Shown: one piece after another, positions 53,299 through 63,708 of the stretch
How the letters are laid out: each line of letters starts with the position of its first letter
How positions within the stretch are numbered: position 1 is the stretch's first letter
Assembly (NCBI GenBank): GCA_003194525.1
Contig: NBIV01000027.1
Coordinates: forward strand, 1 to 64,000
DNA from: Gracilariopsis chorda
Lineage: Eukaryota; Rhodophyta; Florideophyceae; Gracilariales; Gracilariaceae
Direction: 5' to 3'
Length of the DNA stretch: 64,000 bases
The notes under the pieces: model-generated
What the model saw: the letters and a program-made list of their open reading frames with translations, nothing else
Told to the model about the DNA's origin: nothing
Database searches by the model: none
Made by a program: the position numbers and the translations under genes

Positions 53299-54183
53299 CT
53301 ACCGTCTTCCTTGTTCCCGTCGGAACTCCATTCTCATTCGAGTCAGGAGACTTAACGAGCCGGACGTCGACGCTGAAGATGCTCTCCGCTTCTTGCCTTC
53401 AGTTCTGATTATTTTTGTTTTACCCATGTGCCTCTTCTCGCGGTCTTCCATAGCCTTGTTGTACCCCAATCGCAACCTCTTGGTAGCCCGCTCCAAACGA
53501 CCATGCTCCTGATCCACTCGTAATTGGTAAAGAGCTCTCCACCATTGTACCCCCTCGGGCAACTCATCCTCTTCGTATTTTGACAAACAAAGCCGCGCCC
53601 ACACAGCTTCCAGCACGTTCACACGAGTAGGGTTCAACTCTTCTAGTCCCTTCAAAAGCTCTGGTGACACAGTGTTGTGGCACAAAATGTCGTACACAAA
53701 CTCATCTGGCAATCTTGAGAGATCCATCGCATTGCCTCCTGCAGTGTACATCCGAGCAACATTAACAGCTAGAGCTGAAAGCCTTGGTGCTCCTTGTAGC
53801 AAGTCCATGTCTCTTGTGCTGGCGAACATCGCAGCGATGTCTTCAAATCGCCTCGGAGGGTACGGGACTCCTTTCCTCATCTCATCCAGGCTTTGTTCAA
53901 TCACTGTCGTTGATTTGTCTTCTGATGCAAAATGTTTTTCAGGCGAAAGGGTTTTGCTCTTAGTGTCACTAGTCGTTCTATGTAACGCAGAAGCTGCGGA
54001 GCGAGACCTAGGCCTCTTTGGTGTTGTACCACTAATTTCTCCGTGAGGTGATTGCGTTGGTCTCTTCCTCGACCTCTGATATGGGAGAAGATGAAGGTGA
54101 CTGAAGAGCTCCTCATCCTCGACTTCTCTCCCCAAACCATGGCGGGGCCTTGTTTCCTTTCTTCTGGGAGTACGAGCGTTCAT
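53299..54183 (-). CDS. Elongin A-like (transcription factor SIII subunit A) protein
   Basis: 294 aa from ATG 54183. The N-terminal ~130 residues are polar and basic (SRKRPTQS, TTPKRPRSRS). About 150-255 resembles the Elongin A domain: a DLSRLPDEFVYDIL start (F-box-like), HNTVSPELLKGLEELNP, AVWARLCLSKY, then WWRALYQLRVDQEHGRLERATKR. The C-terminus is basic. Elongin A binds Elongin B/C and stimulates RNA polymerase II elongation or acts in a ubiquitin ligase. The TFIIS-like N-terminal domain of animal Elongin A is missing, as in fungal Ela1. Divergent enough that a search is needed to be sure. Confidence 0.65.
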   Translation of the reverse strand: MNARTPRRKETRPRHGLGREVEDEELFSHLHLLPYQRSRKRPTQSPHGEISGTTPKRPRSRSAASALHRTTSDTKSKTLSPEKHFASEDKSTTVIEQSLDEMRKGVPYPPRRFEDIAAMFASTRDMDLLQGAPRLSALAVNVARMYTAGGNAMDLSRLPDEFVYDILCHNTVSPELLKGLEELNPTRVNVLEAVWARLCLSKYEEDELPEGVQWWRALYQLRVDQEHGRLERATKRLRLGYNKAMEDREKRHMGKTKIIRTEGKKRRASSASTSGSLSLLTRMRMEFRREQGRR

Positions 54184-55376
54184 TTTTAGGCGTAAAGATG
54201 ATGCGGATAGCGCAAGATATGACAACCAAGGAGGGTTCACAAGTGGCCATGTTTGCAAAGAGAGGAGGAGGAAGCATATCAATGTGTGTCTCCGTGTCCC
54301 CGCAGGAGTAGACTACGCAATGCAGAGCCAGATGCTAAATACTCATTTTTTGCCCTGTTTTCACGACGGTGTTCATCTTTTTCTTTTGGAGTTGAAACAG
54401 CAATGGGGCCCATTCGCGATTTGTCACTTACATACGTACCCGTGGTATCAACGGGGGTTTGATTGCTAACCTGTTACTGTTGTGCCAAGGGTACCGAGAA
54501 CGCTTCTTTGGTTTCAACACCGTCGAAGACCGTCGCAGCTCGAGATAATCGCTCGCTCGAGCCGAATACTCTTATATGGCGCAGATATGGCAACTCTTGA
54601 AACAGGGTTAGCAATGGCTACCCCTGAAGATATTCGCGTTGGAAAGCAGTTGACGCTTATTGACTGCCTCTCTCAGTAACTCAGATACGGAGCACTTAAA
54701 CGTCACCCTTCGTGTTTCACTTGTTTTGGTACATCCCGCATCACGACTGCGCATGGGCACATCCTACTTACCACTGCAGGAGTTCCTTATGAAATCCCTA
54801 AACCCAGAAGAAGTGTCCCTCTATCGTCGGTACACTTGAACAAAAATACGAGAGTCCTGAAAGCAGGCAATTTGAGAGACAAGTTACACCACTGCAACCA
54901 TGAAGTGACACGGCGCAAGAACATCCCCCGACCAAACCCCCGAAAACTGCCAATGGTAACATTCTTAATATGCTCTCATGTATAGTTACAAATCGCGGTT
55001 GGGGCAAAGCACAGTATTTCGTCTAGATTCCCTTTTCAGTGACGTAATCTTTACCACTAGTTCGAATACGGATTGCATCGGGCCTTGATCCATCGGAAGA
55101 AATTAGAAGCTGATCTAGAACAAGGAGGGCTCGATGGCCATGTTTTCTGTGAGGTGGACCATTTTCATGACTATAAACATAACATCTCAATACGCATCGC
55201 CACATGCCCGACATGTTCCGCACCACTTCCACGGCGATCGGGTTCGCACTAAGTTGGCAACATCTCCGTTCTTACATCAAGCGATCCATAGTCGTCGAAG
55301 TCAACGGTACCATTCTCTTTAGCGGTCTGTAGTATTCTTTTCATCCAAAATAACAGCCCTCACCCCAGTCCGTAAG
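54184..55376. other. Divergent intergenic region (1.2 kb)
   Basis: Between the Elongin A-like and POFUT-like gene starts. No gene supported; a CAACGGTAC box lies at 55302-55310. Confidence 0.5.
55302..55310 (+). promoter_or_regulatory. CAACGGTAC box
   Basis: Identical to the boxes at 32413 and 32458; 66 bp before the ATG at 55377. Confidence 0.35.
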
Positions 55377-57527
55377 ATGGTGGCCACGCAGAGGTCCGGC
55401 CTGTGGGGTTTCATCATTTTGCTGGGCGCCCTTGCATTTCTCCGATCTCTCGCTCCGGAACATACTGAACATGCAGTTCGAGGTTTGATGAATTCAGCAA
55501 GCTCTTCAAGTGAGGAGCCTTTAGATGCGCAGAAAGAGAAGCTCAAAGAGATGACAGATGAATTGAAGCGTGAACGAATCGCTCTGGAGAGACTGAAGAA
55601 GGAACTCGATCTCAAGGCTGATGATATTAGCGATATCATAGGTGTAGAACAACGCTCTTCCAGCGTGCACGGCATACAAGGCGTTGATTCACCTGTAGGT
55701 CTTGTATCAAAAAATGGAAACGAGGAAGATGCTCTTGATGAACAAAAAGAAAGTGAAAGTTCAATCAATGAAGTGGACACAGGAAATACTGAACTGAATA
55801 CTGCAGAAAAGGATGACGCAGAGGCAAAAGGGGAAGAACAGATCGCTGGCGCAGAGGGAAAAAGAGAGAAAGAAACTGACAATGATACAGTGCAAGACGT
55901 CAAGAGCGATGGTGAAAAAGATGAAGCAGAAGCAGAAGCAGAAGCAGAAGAGAAAGAAGAAACCGATGGAGCTGGAACAGAGGAGGAAGGTAAGGAAGAA
56001 ACCGGCAATGATACCGCCGAAGACATTAAGAGCGATTATGAACACTCTGATCACGATGTAGAATTTGTTGAGTTGACCGAAGATGAATGCCCAATTGTTG
56101 TGGTTCCTGAGTTCTCAAAATCAGGACTTGGAACGCAGATTGAACACCTCTGGACGTCGTTGTCTGTGACTCTTGCAATTCGCAATGCATGCATTATCCT
56201 GCCACCAGTCGTTACAGACAGTGAGAAGACAGACATCAAGATCGTTCCGTTCCATGAAATCTTTGACATTGACGAACTTGGCCGCACAGGTTTGAGGATT
56301 CTTCCATTGTCTGCATGTAAGAACCATGGAATTGAATCTCTCTTTGATGACAACGGAGCCGAAACCGCTATTGTGAAGAATTTCATTGAATATGTGAAGA
56401 AAAGTCATCCAAATCTAGCACAGGAAACAGTCCTTGTTAACGAAAACACTAAATCTTATCGCTTCCCATCGATCGAAGAAACGGAAGGAGACGTAAACAA
56501 GGTGGCAAAGTACATCTATTCAAAACTACCAGAAGGGCAAACCCGTAGCTGTGTTGGATTTGGTCGAGTACGCTCTTCGATAGCGTTCAATCTAGATGTT
56601 GTGGAACACTTTCAGCCAGCTCCGAGCATTGACGAATACGTTACTAACAAATATTCAAACATGAATGATACGGTTTTTGTCAAGTTGCGATGGAACAAGG
56701 CGCACTGTGAAGATGTGAACAAAGAAGACGGACCAGTTTGCCTGTTTACCGGCAATGTCATTCCAGTTGACGACTACATCAAAAGCATTGCTTACGCTGC
56801 TATGTCTGCCGGTGCAACAAGGATTTATGTTTCTACTCCATTGCATGTTCCGGAAAATATTAGTGCCTACTTGTCTTCTAAACTGGCCCTTATTGATCCT
56901 GTTCTTCTCGAGGTCGGATCTGATTTCTTTACAGCTACCATCATAGAACGAGAGATGGCGGTAAGGGCCCGAGTGTTTGTGCCTGATGGTGGTGCTTGGG
57001 ACGAAACGGTTCAAGAATCTCGAAAAATGCACTATCCGCATCTGTTCAAAGAGGGATATAGCTCACTTGTCATGGTTCAAGAATGGAAGAACGCAGGCTC
57101 TCCAGCTGATTTGGCTGTACTGAAGGACACAATTAATACCCATGAGACTGAACAAATGAGCAACGACAGGGGGCCAGAAAACCCTGGCAGTCGTGAGGTT
57201 CCTTCCCAGAATGTCCGGGAAGAGGGGCATCAAGACAAAGAGATAGGGGTTGTTAATAGTTCAATGATGACCAACGGCATGTCAACAGAGAATGAGGATT
57301 CAGATAACGCGACCGATGTGCAGAATGGTAATAACATAACTGCCAATACTGGAGGAGCAACTACAGCTGCACAGTTAGAGGAGCAGAGTGCGTTGGAAAT
57401 GGAAGCTGGCGGTCAAAGACCAAACGAATATCTTCTGCCACAAGGTTATATCCCGAACGACGAGAGCGATGAACATTTGTTTGCAGACGGACAGATCCCG
57501 CAGCAAGACATTGCGAAACAAGGATAA
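55377..57527 (+). CDS. Type II membrane protein with O-fucosyltransferase-like domain
   Basis: 716 aa. A single anchor near residues 8-24 (GLWGFIILLGALAFLRS) suits a Golgi type II enzyme. Then comes a long acidic, Lys/Glu-rich stalk (about 40-230, coiled coil with EAEAEAEAEEKEE). The globular part (about 235-560) recalls GDP-fucose O-fucosyltransferases: GLGTQIEHLWTSLSVTLAIRNACIILPPV (N-terminal nucleotide fold), FVKLRWNKAHCED, AMSAGATRIYVSTPLH, ending with FFTATIIEREMAVRARVFV. The C-terminal ~150 residues are polar and low-complexity. The GT call is tentative; other GT-B folds share this layout. Stalk and tail make it much longer than animal POFUT1. Confidence 0.55.
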   Translation: MVATQRSGLWGFIILLGALAFLRSLAPEHTEHAVRGLMNSASSSSEEPLDAQKEKLKEMTDELKRERIALERLKKELDLKADDISDIIGVEQRSSSVHGIQGVDSPVGLVSKNGNEEDALDEQKESESSINEVDTGNTELNTAEKDDAEAKGEEQIAGAEGKREKETDNDTVQDVKSDGEKDEAEAEAEAEEKEETDGAGTEEEGKEETGNDTAEDIKSDYEHSDHDVEFVELTEDECPIVVVPEFSKSGLGTQIEHLWTSLSVTLAIRNACIILPPVVTDSEKTDIKIVPFHEIFDIDELGRTGLRILPLSACKNHGIESLFDDNGAETAIVKNFIEYVKKSHPNLAQETVLVNENTKSYRFPSIEETEGDVNKVAKYIYSKLPEGQTRSCVGFGRVRSSIAFNLDVVEHFQPAPSIDEYVTNKYSNMNDTVFVKLRWNKAHCEDVNKEDGPVCLFTGNVIPVDDYIKSIAYAAMSAGATRIYVSTPLHVPENISAYLSSKLALIDPVLLEVGSDFFTATIIEREMAVRARVFVPDGGAWDETVQESRKMHYPHLFKEGYSSLVMVQEWKNAGSPADLAVLKDTINTHETEQMSNDRGPENPGSREVPSQNVREEGHQDKEIGVVNSSMMTNGMSTENEDSDNATDVQNGNNITANTGGATTAAQLEEQSALEMEAGGQRPNEYLLPQGYIPNDESDEHLFADGQIPQQDIAKQG

Positions 57528-57949
57528 GCAGCAGTAGAAATGAACGCAAAAAAGTGAGACGAACCAAAGCAACGACTGTTGACAATCTGGCTGTGGGGTA
57601 TTCGTGAGCGGACATTTCGTAGACAGCACAAGAGCTCAAGCAGAGAAACATGAGTGGTCATCATAGGATTATGCAACATACGGCTTGGTTTGGTGGTTTG
57701 CTACTGCATGCGAAGAAGGCAGTGCAAGTCGCTCGTTTGAGTTGATCGTTTGTCTGGTGTCAAAGGATGTTATATGCGTGATCGTATGCAATGTTTGTTG
57801 ACCATCGTATGTCGATGAACGTGGCTTAGCAGGATGGCAGAATACAGTGAGACACAGCAAAGCGCTACGTTTATCGCCAAGGCTGTGGTATTATGTGTAG
57901 TGCTGAAGATTCACCACTCCGAACAGGCGCTCGTGGAACGGATGATTCT
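57528..57949. other. Intergenic
   Basis: 3' flanks of two convergent genes; no gene supported. Confidence 0.5.
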
Positions 57950-59302
57950 CTAGGCATTAGACTGAACGCTGAGTGCTCTGCGATGCGGGGCTGGAGATAG
58001 ATCTTGTTGTGGAGGAACAGGAACGATAGCGCTCGGGTTGAGCGGGAAAAGACTGGTGTAGTAATTATTTCGCGTGGCCTCAAGATCGCAAGTATCTGCG
58101 ACATTGGGTAAATTGTATATGTCTACGATGGTAAACGATAAGTTAATACGTGGTTGGCGATGGGAACTGAGGACAGGGTAGGTAGGGAATGACGCACCTC
58201 GAATCCATGCGGATATGGATGGATAATCAGCACGAATAGTTTTCCGACAGGCTCTGAAAAGCACAGCGTAGACTGCGTCAAAGCGGAAGGCTGTGGGAAA
58301 CAAACGCACGTCGGCTTCAGTGATAACAGTATTGCTGCAGAGGAATCGTGTTTTGGACAGCAGCGATTCGACGTAATCAAGCGTGGCGAACAAGTTTGAT
58401 TCGGCCTCCTCGTAGGCGAGCTGTGAGGTAGCGAAACCACAGCGATACACGCCATCGTTGACGTTATTGTACAGGTCGTGACATAGCTTTTCCAGTAGAT
58501 CAGGTTGTACATCAAAGCCATGCTCCTCTCGCGGACGCAGGCACACTACGGTGTGTTGATCTATGGTTTTTGGTTGGAGATTGGCAAAGAAGCGGAGTAT
58601 GTGTGCAGACTCGTTCGATACAATCGAGTACTGATCAACATCGACAAGCAGCGGGGCGGTGTATCGACCCTTGTACTTGCGATCTAACTGGAGATACACC
58701 TCTTTAAGAGTTGACGCTGTGGCAGGATACTGTTGCGGATCGGAAAGTCGCCATAATCCCTCGGCGCCTGGTGTGAGGTATCGAAGCTCGAGCTTGTCTT
58801 CAAGAGCGAGGAGAGCGCGGGCCAGCAGGACGCGATGGCACCACTGGCAGGCGACGCCGACGTAGACTGCGTAAGGAGGCTCTTCGTATCGGGCCAGAAA
58901 TGAGCGCGAGACAGTGGCGACGGTCTTTCCGAGTGGCCCGGTATCGTATTCGGCGGAAAGCGTGGAGGTGGGGCGGATGTAGCGACCGTGCTTATCGGAG
59001 GGGGCGAGCTGCGACATGAGCACTTTCCAGAATAGCTTGTACGAGGTGCGGGCGGTGCGCACGAGCAGGGGGAGAATGGGCGACTTGGACATGAGCAGAT
59101 TGGACAGCGGGTTGGAGGGGGGGGTGGTGCGCGGGGGGGGGTCGGCCGCGCAGGCGGTGCGGGTGGCGAAGGACGGGCGGGCGGGCATGCATTCCGGGAC
59201 GGGGATGCATTTCCGGGCGGGGGCGACGGCGCGGCGGGGGAGGAAGGAGGGCGCGGGGGGCGAAGCGAAAGCGCGATGCGAAGCGAAAGCAAGCAGCGAC
59301 AT
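57950..59302 (-). CDS. Glutathionyl-hydroquinone reductase (Xi-class GST), probably plastid-targeted
   Basis: 450 aa. Residues 1 to ~70 are rich in Ala, Pro, Arg and Ser, like a plastid transit peptide. The thioredoxin-fold N-domain has GRYIRPTSTLSAE and the active-site Cys in VACQWCHRVLLAR (usually CPW.HR, so Pro is replaced by Gln). The all-helical C-domain includes NNVNDGVYRCGFATSQLAYEEA, ITEADVRLFPTAFRFDAVY and the family aromatic positions. Xi GSTs reduce glutathionyl-hydroquinones using GSH. Bacterial and plant homologues lack the long leader. The C-terminus is extended with a Pro-rich tail. Function is inferred from family. Confidence 0.9.
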   Translation of the reverse strand: MSLLAFASHRAFASPPAPSFLPRRAVAPARKCIPVPECMPARPSFATRTACAADPPPRTTPPSNPLSNLLMSKSPILPLLVRTARTSYKLFWKVLMSQLAPSDKHGRYIRPTSTLSAEYDTGPLGKTVATVSRSFLARYEEPPYAVYVGVACQWCHRVLLARALLALEDKLELRYLTPGAEGLWRLSDPQQYPATASTLKEVYLQLDRKYKGRYTAPLLVDVDQYSIVSNESAHILRFFANLQPKTIDQHTVVCLRPREEHGFDVQPDLLEKLCHDLYNNVNDGVYRCGFATSQLAYEEAESNLFATLDYVESLLSKTRFLCSNTVITEADVRLFPTAFRFDAVYAVLFRACRKTIRADYPSISAWIRGASFPTYPVLSSHRQPRINLSFTIVDIYNLPNVADTCDLEATRNNYYTSLFPLNPSAIVPVPPQQDLSPAPHRRALSVQSNA

Positions 59303-59772
59303 GGCGACGTGCGCGAGCTCGACGCAGACGCAGCGCGCGGAGGCAGCACGTCAGACAAGCGGCTGCTGCTGCTGCTGCTGCAGCAGCTGATGCTGAAACG
59401 GCGCGCAGTGGCGCGTGACATAGGGTTGTTCCGCACACGTCACACACGTGTGGTGTCGGCGCTGTGTCGGCGCTTGGCACACGCGCTGCGCGCGCGGTGT
59501 CCGTATCGTGCGCGCGTTTGGCGCCTCTGACAGCGCGGCGGTGCCGCTCACCGACCAGCGCGCGCCCGCGTCTGTGCCCGCTTCGCGTTGTGTGCCTGCC
59601 GACGCCCCGCTTCGCCCGTTACGCCCTCGTCCGCTGCGCGCCCTCCCTGCGTCGTCCTCACTACACCCCCCCCTCCCCGCTTCCAAGCAATCTCACCACC
59701 TACACTACCCGCTCACCCCTCCTTTTCTCCCTCTCAACCCCCCCCTAAACACAACCCCCCCCACCAGCACTC
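59303..59772. other. Divergent intergenic region, C-rich
   Basis: The sense leader of the CaaX protein gene (about 59,650-59,772) is a C/T tract with several C8 runs. CTG repeats lie near 59,362-59,386. No gene supported. Confidence 0.5.
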
Positions 59773-60471
59773 ATGTATTCTCATCAAGGCGGCCGCCCTG
59801 CCGGCCCCCCCAAAATGACAAACCGCTACATCAAGGGGCGCCTTCCCGAGGGCGTCGACTTCGCCGCCTATCCCGGTCGCTCCTCCACACCCCTCCCCAC
59901 CGCCGAGAGCAAGAGCGCCGAGCGAATCAACCAACTCAAGATCTGGAACGAGGCCGCAACCAATGACGACCGTCGCCTCGGCGCTGGCAAGACCCTCGGC
60001 GTCAACGTAGCAACCGTCTCCGCTACCCGCCGCACTGACTCTTTCAAGCAAGCAAAGGACCGTCATTCCGCCTCGTTCCACGCCACCCTGCCTACTTCCA
60101 ACCCCTCCGCAGACTCTGAACGTCGCGCCAATATCCGCCACGCCTCCATCCCCCTCAACCGCAACAAGGAAATCTTCGCTGATAGGAGCGACTCCGAGTC
60201 TGATGACGAGCCTCTTGAACATGCTCTCGACTCTCCAATTCCCTCTCCTCACCAACCGCCCCATCCCCAACAACCTGCTACCCGTCCGCAAACAACATCC
60301 CGACCTGTCAGCGTTCCACCAGCGCGCCCGTCCAACCCCTACCCGACCGCCGATAACCCTCATCCAAGACCTGTCTCCGCCCCCCCCGCTCAGAACAACA
60401 TGAGTCCCCCTGAAGCCTTTCCCCCCGCCCGTCAGCCCAAGAGCAAAAACGCTTGCTGTATAATCATGTAA
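59773..60471 (+). CDS. Pro/Ser-rich protein with C-terminal CaaX prenylation box
   Basis: 232 aa, no known domain recognised. The N-terminal half is moderately ordered-looking and conserved in style (RYIKGRLPEGVDFAAYPGR, ERINQLKIWNEAA, GKTLGVNVATVSATRRT). The second half is Pro/Ser/Arg-rich and disordered. It ends KNACCIIM: CIIM fits a CaaX box (Met suggests farnesylation), and the preceding Cys could be palmitoylated, as in small membrane-tethered signalling proteins. It has no GTP-binding motifs, so it is not a RAS or RAB. Likely a membrane-tethered adaptor; role unknown. Confidence 0.72.
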   Translation: MYSHQGGRPAGPPKMTNRYIKGRLPEGVDFAAYPGRSSTPLPTAESKSAERINQLKIWNEAATNDDRRLGAGKTLGVNVATVSATRRTDSFKQAKDRHSASFHATLPTSNPSADSERRANIRHASIPLNRNKEIFADRSDSESDDEPLEHALDSPIPSPHQPPHPQQPATRPQTTSRPVSVPPARPSNPYPTADNPHPRPVSAPPAQNNMSPPEAFPPARQPKSKNACCIIM

Positions 60472-61356
60472 CTCAGTTTTGGTCGCCACTTTCGCTCTGT
60501 GCTTCTCCGTTTCAGAGTCATGCTGACACCCTGCTCCACCGCATGTTTTCGCTTTGGTCGTCCTCAGCCACCGTCTCGCCCTTTCTTCCCATATCCACGC
60601 CGATTCAAACTGTGCCCCGCCCACAGCTTTGCGCCCCAACAGAATTGGCCACCGTCATACATCCGCGTATTCATGTGCTTCAAATGCTGTTCTCGTTTCA
60701 TGCGTACACTTTTCGCCCTCCAAGATTGAACAAACCACTCAAAGAGCATTTAAGGCCATCTTCGCAACAGAACGTGTGTACTCTTTAAACGGACTGCTCA
60801 GCAAAAGCACGCTTACCAGCCCCTTTACGTTTTTCAATGTCGATGCGAATTCATGCTAGTCGCGTCTTTTGTTCCTATGTACAGCGTTTAAACCTATTTG
60901 TTCTACTTTTCCATTATTCCCAAAAACCTTCTCTAGAAAACACCTTAGCAGTCTCGTTTTCGCCTCTCGCAGCCGTGCAGACAGCGGGAGAAGCAATTCA
61001 GATCCTTTCGCAGCGTAGTTCCTAGATCTTTCGATCTCTTTGGTTATGCTTTGCGGCTATGCGTCCAAGTACCTTTCCAGTGTTGGTGCATTAGGACGGA
61101 AGCAATTTCCTTTCCTAAGCTTTGAACGAAGCCGTAGCCAAGTCGGGTGCATTCGACAAACCCGTCCACTCGCCATGGAAATCAACTTCAAATCGTGAGC
61201 AAAACTCAGGGGGCACTACGCCTTTGAGATTCAATGGCGCACACTTTATGCACTAAACGCAACCTTCTCACCATGCTGAAACAGTGCCTGGACGTGCGGC
61301 AGTCTTTGACATGAGGAATCTAGACTGATAACATACATTCTGTGTCCTAGAATCAC
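60472..61356. other. Intergenic
   Basis: Convergent 3' flanks. No supported gene. Confidence 0.5.
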
Positions 61357-61836
61357 TCATTTGTTCAAGTTGTCGCTACTAGTCTCAGAATCTGATGCGA
61401 AGCTAAGCTTTTTGCGATCCCTGTCGCGTGATGTAGGGACCACAGACTTCCCCAGCCTTGACCTCTTCTTCGTGATTCTGGGACTCTTGGCTGCATCAAA
61501 TGCTCTCTGCATCGGAGTGCGTTTGGACTTTTTCTTCGTTATTTTCTTTTCCTTCTTTGCATCGTCCTGGACAACTACGTTGAATCCTTGTTTCTGGAGA
61601 GCTTCAATCTCCATCATATCAACGTTTGTATCTTGGTCCTCCTTCTTGGGTCTCCTGTCTTCGGCGTCTGTTCCAAGGTGGTGCGTGGCCGTTTCACGTT
61701 TAGCTGCTAGCGGGTCTTGGGGTTCCTCGTTCAGCATTTCTCTCAAGAACTTCGGCATCGGCCGTTTATAAGTCACTTGATTTCGACTACCTCGTGCTGC
61801 ACCAGAGCTCGCTCCACCTTTGCTGCCACGGTCCAT
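61357..61836 (-). CDS. Small basic protein, DUF4604-like
   Basis: 159 aa from ATG 61836; the frame opens further to 61914 without ATG. The N-terminus carries NQVTYKRPMPKFLREML, matching the start of DUF4604 proteins (a short Y-x-x-P-x-FL motif). The rest is Lys/Arg-rich with KKEKKITKKKSKRTPMQRAFD and KKRSRLGKS, then an acidic-serine tail. A nuclear location is likely from composition. Function is unknown in the family. Confidence 0.7.
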   Translation of the reverse strand: MDRGSKGGASSGAARGSRNQVTYKRPMPKFLREMLNEEPQDPLAAKRETATHHLGTDAEDRRPKKEDQDTNVDMMEIEALQKQGFNVVVQDDAKKEKKITKKKSKRTPMQRAFDAAKSPRITKKRSRLGKSVVPTSRDRDRKKLSFASDSETSSDNLNK

Positions 61837-62214
61837 AATGTCAAGCGTTTGTAGAATTGAAGGCAAGTGAGAAAGGGAGTGGTAGATTGAAAAGGGCGTC
61901 AAAGCACGGAACAAAAGAAGCTATTGCGACTCTCAGACACACGCTTTCGAGAAGGGGAGAAGCTCCAGACACAACGTCGCAGTCTTAAGTAGAAAATGCG
62001 AGGAGTATGCGAGTACCGACCGTACCGAGAAATCTGCCGACGGTATCGAGGGATCGGAAGGACGGCCTGATCGCTTCGTAACCTACCCTTGTAGCGCAGT
62101 ACAGTAACAGGAGATGCAGCACACTACACCCTTCATTCCTGCATCAACGCTTTCCTACACCGGGCAACGTGCTATCGTTTCCCTACAGCACTGATGCACT
62201 TCCGTGCCCATCTC
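61837..62214. other. Intergenic
   Basis: Upstream of the DUF4604-like gene. A TACCCTTGTAGCGC string lies near 62090. No gene. Confidence 0.45.
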
Positions 62215-63708
62215 TCAGGTGGTGGACGCAGGCCTCAAACGATTTCTCATAATCCGTTCTTGTAGCAGTCGCTTCTCTCGCCTCTTTTCTGAGGAACTTG
62301 TAGCAACAGGTAACTTTCCACGGCGATCGCGTCCAGTCGGGTCAATAAAGTCGACAAGGAATTCACTGAGCAAGGAAACAGTTGCGAATGTCGCATAGGA
62401 AGCAAGACTCCACCATGCGAGAAATCCACCTATTTCCCGGTAGAAGGTGTCCGTCAAACGGTCGTTATCCAGTAGACCACTCCTGCAGAAGCCCGGTCGG
62501 AAACCACCATCGTGCTTCGCAACCAAAGCAAAAATAAGCGGTGAGAGGGCGGGAGCAACGTAGGCCATTGTTATGAGCATAACATAAAATGACGTCCCCA
62601 TAACTTGAAAAGAGCAGTTGCGCCCTGCTTCAACCACTCCGTTCACGGACTTCTCCGCCCAGAATCGACGATATGCATCTATAGCGCCGTCAAGATATCC
62701 CTGGATTCGAATTCGAGCCATGCCAAAGCGAACAGCAACGCATAACAAGATTCCAATCAAGCGCCATCCACTGTAGAAGTCCTCATCTCGAGGGCTGACG
62801 GCCCAGAGGAATGCAGTCCCCAAGGGGACTACATAATCCAATGCTATGCGCATCATGGTAAGCGGGGTCGGTGGTCCTAATGCGTATGGATCATTACGAC
62901 GATCCGCCTCGTCCATTCGATACTGAAGATTGAGGTCGTAGTCAATCCGAGAGAAACGGCGTGCCGGGACAGCGGTTGAAGCAGCAATCAAAGCAGCTAC
63001 AACTGTAACTAGTATACGAACAAAGACTGTCATCGAAGTTGCATAGAGCTCCACTTTCTCGGGCTCAAAATCCATAACATCACGCAAAACGATCGTTACT
63101 TCCTCACTGAGCGCCGTGAACGCTTTGTCAAACTTGATGAAATTGCTGAAGTCTCCAGCAGAAACACCGAAGAGCGCTACAATCCATGATGCTCCTGCTA
63201 AAGCAATTACAACTCGTTTTGATGTTAGACTGATTGATATCTTCAACGCTTCGTATACGGCGAAACCAACTGCGAATAAAGCGACGTAAACAGATCGTCT
63301 GTTGGAGAGCAAGCCAGGGAAAAAGCAGCCCATAGTGTCTTCGAAGAGAAAGGCGGCAAGATAGCCACAGACAATGCCGGTGACATGTGCCAGTTCCCGA
63401 TGATGAGGAAATTCAGCTTCTGACGGGAAGAATGCGTGATCGATTTTAGCTCGTCGGACGGGAAGGGCAGTGACTGTTATCTTTGTTGACTTAGATGTTG
63501 ATGATGATTGTCTGCCTTTCTTTTTCCCTGGTTGCAAACCCTTGTTGGTTGCCTCTGCAATAGCAGCAAGATCGTTCTTGTCGGGTTCTATGCAGTACTT
63601 CAACCCAAACAGCAGTGGATGTTCGAAGATGTAGAAATGGGAATGCAGGCGAGTGAGGACAAACATCACACACATTGCGACAACGAGAGCTGGAGAAAGG
63701 ATAGCCAT
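62215..63708 (-). CDS. Multispan membrane protein (TMEM161-like?)
   Basis: 497 aa from ATG 63708. At least eight hydrophobic stretches: near the start (ILSPALVVAMCVMFVL), then SVYVALFAVGFAVYEALKIS, VVIALAGASWIVALFG, VFVRILVTVVAALIAAS, ALDYVVPLGTAFLWA, LIGILLCVAVRFG, GTSFYVMLITMAYVAPALSPLIFALV and FLAWWSLASYATFATVSLLSEF. A Lys/Ser-rich loop lies at about 60-80. The N-terminus and overall layout recall TMEM161 proteins, but I cannot confirm it. The C-terminus is basic (RRGKL, SSEKRREKR). Function unknown. Confidence 0.7.
   Translation of the reverse strand: MAILSPALVVAMCVMFVLTRLHSHFYIFEHPLLFGLKYCIEPDKNDLAAIAEATNKGLQPGKKKGRQSSSTSKSTKITVTALPVRRAKIDHAFFPSEAEFPHHRELAHVTGIVCGYLAAFLFEDTMGCFFPGLLSNRRSVYVALFAVGFAVYEALKISISLTSKRVVIALAGASWIVALFGVSAGDFSNFIKFDKAFTALSEEVTIVLRDVMDFEPEKVELYATSMTVFVRILVTVVAALIAASTAVPARRFSRIDYDLNLQYRMDEADRRNDPYALGPPTPLTMMRIALDYVVPLGTAFLWAVSPRDEDFYSGWRLIGILLCVAVRFGMARIRIQGYLDGAIDAYRRFWAEKSVNGVVEAGRNCSFQVMGTSFYVMLITMAYVAPALSPLIFALVAKHDGGFRPGFCRSGLLDNDRLTDTFYREIGGFLAWWSLASYATFATVSLLSEFLVDFIDPTGRDRRGKLPVATSSSEKRREKRLLQERIMRNRLRPASTT

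Noticed and set aside
59734-60639. 301-codon minus-strand ORF opposite the CaaX gene
   Set aside because: Gly-rich antisense shadow of a GC-rich coding strand; the plus frame has the sensible start, protein character and CaaX end.
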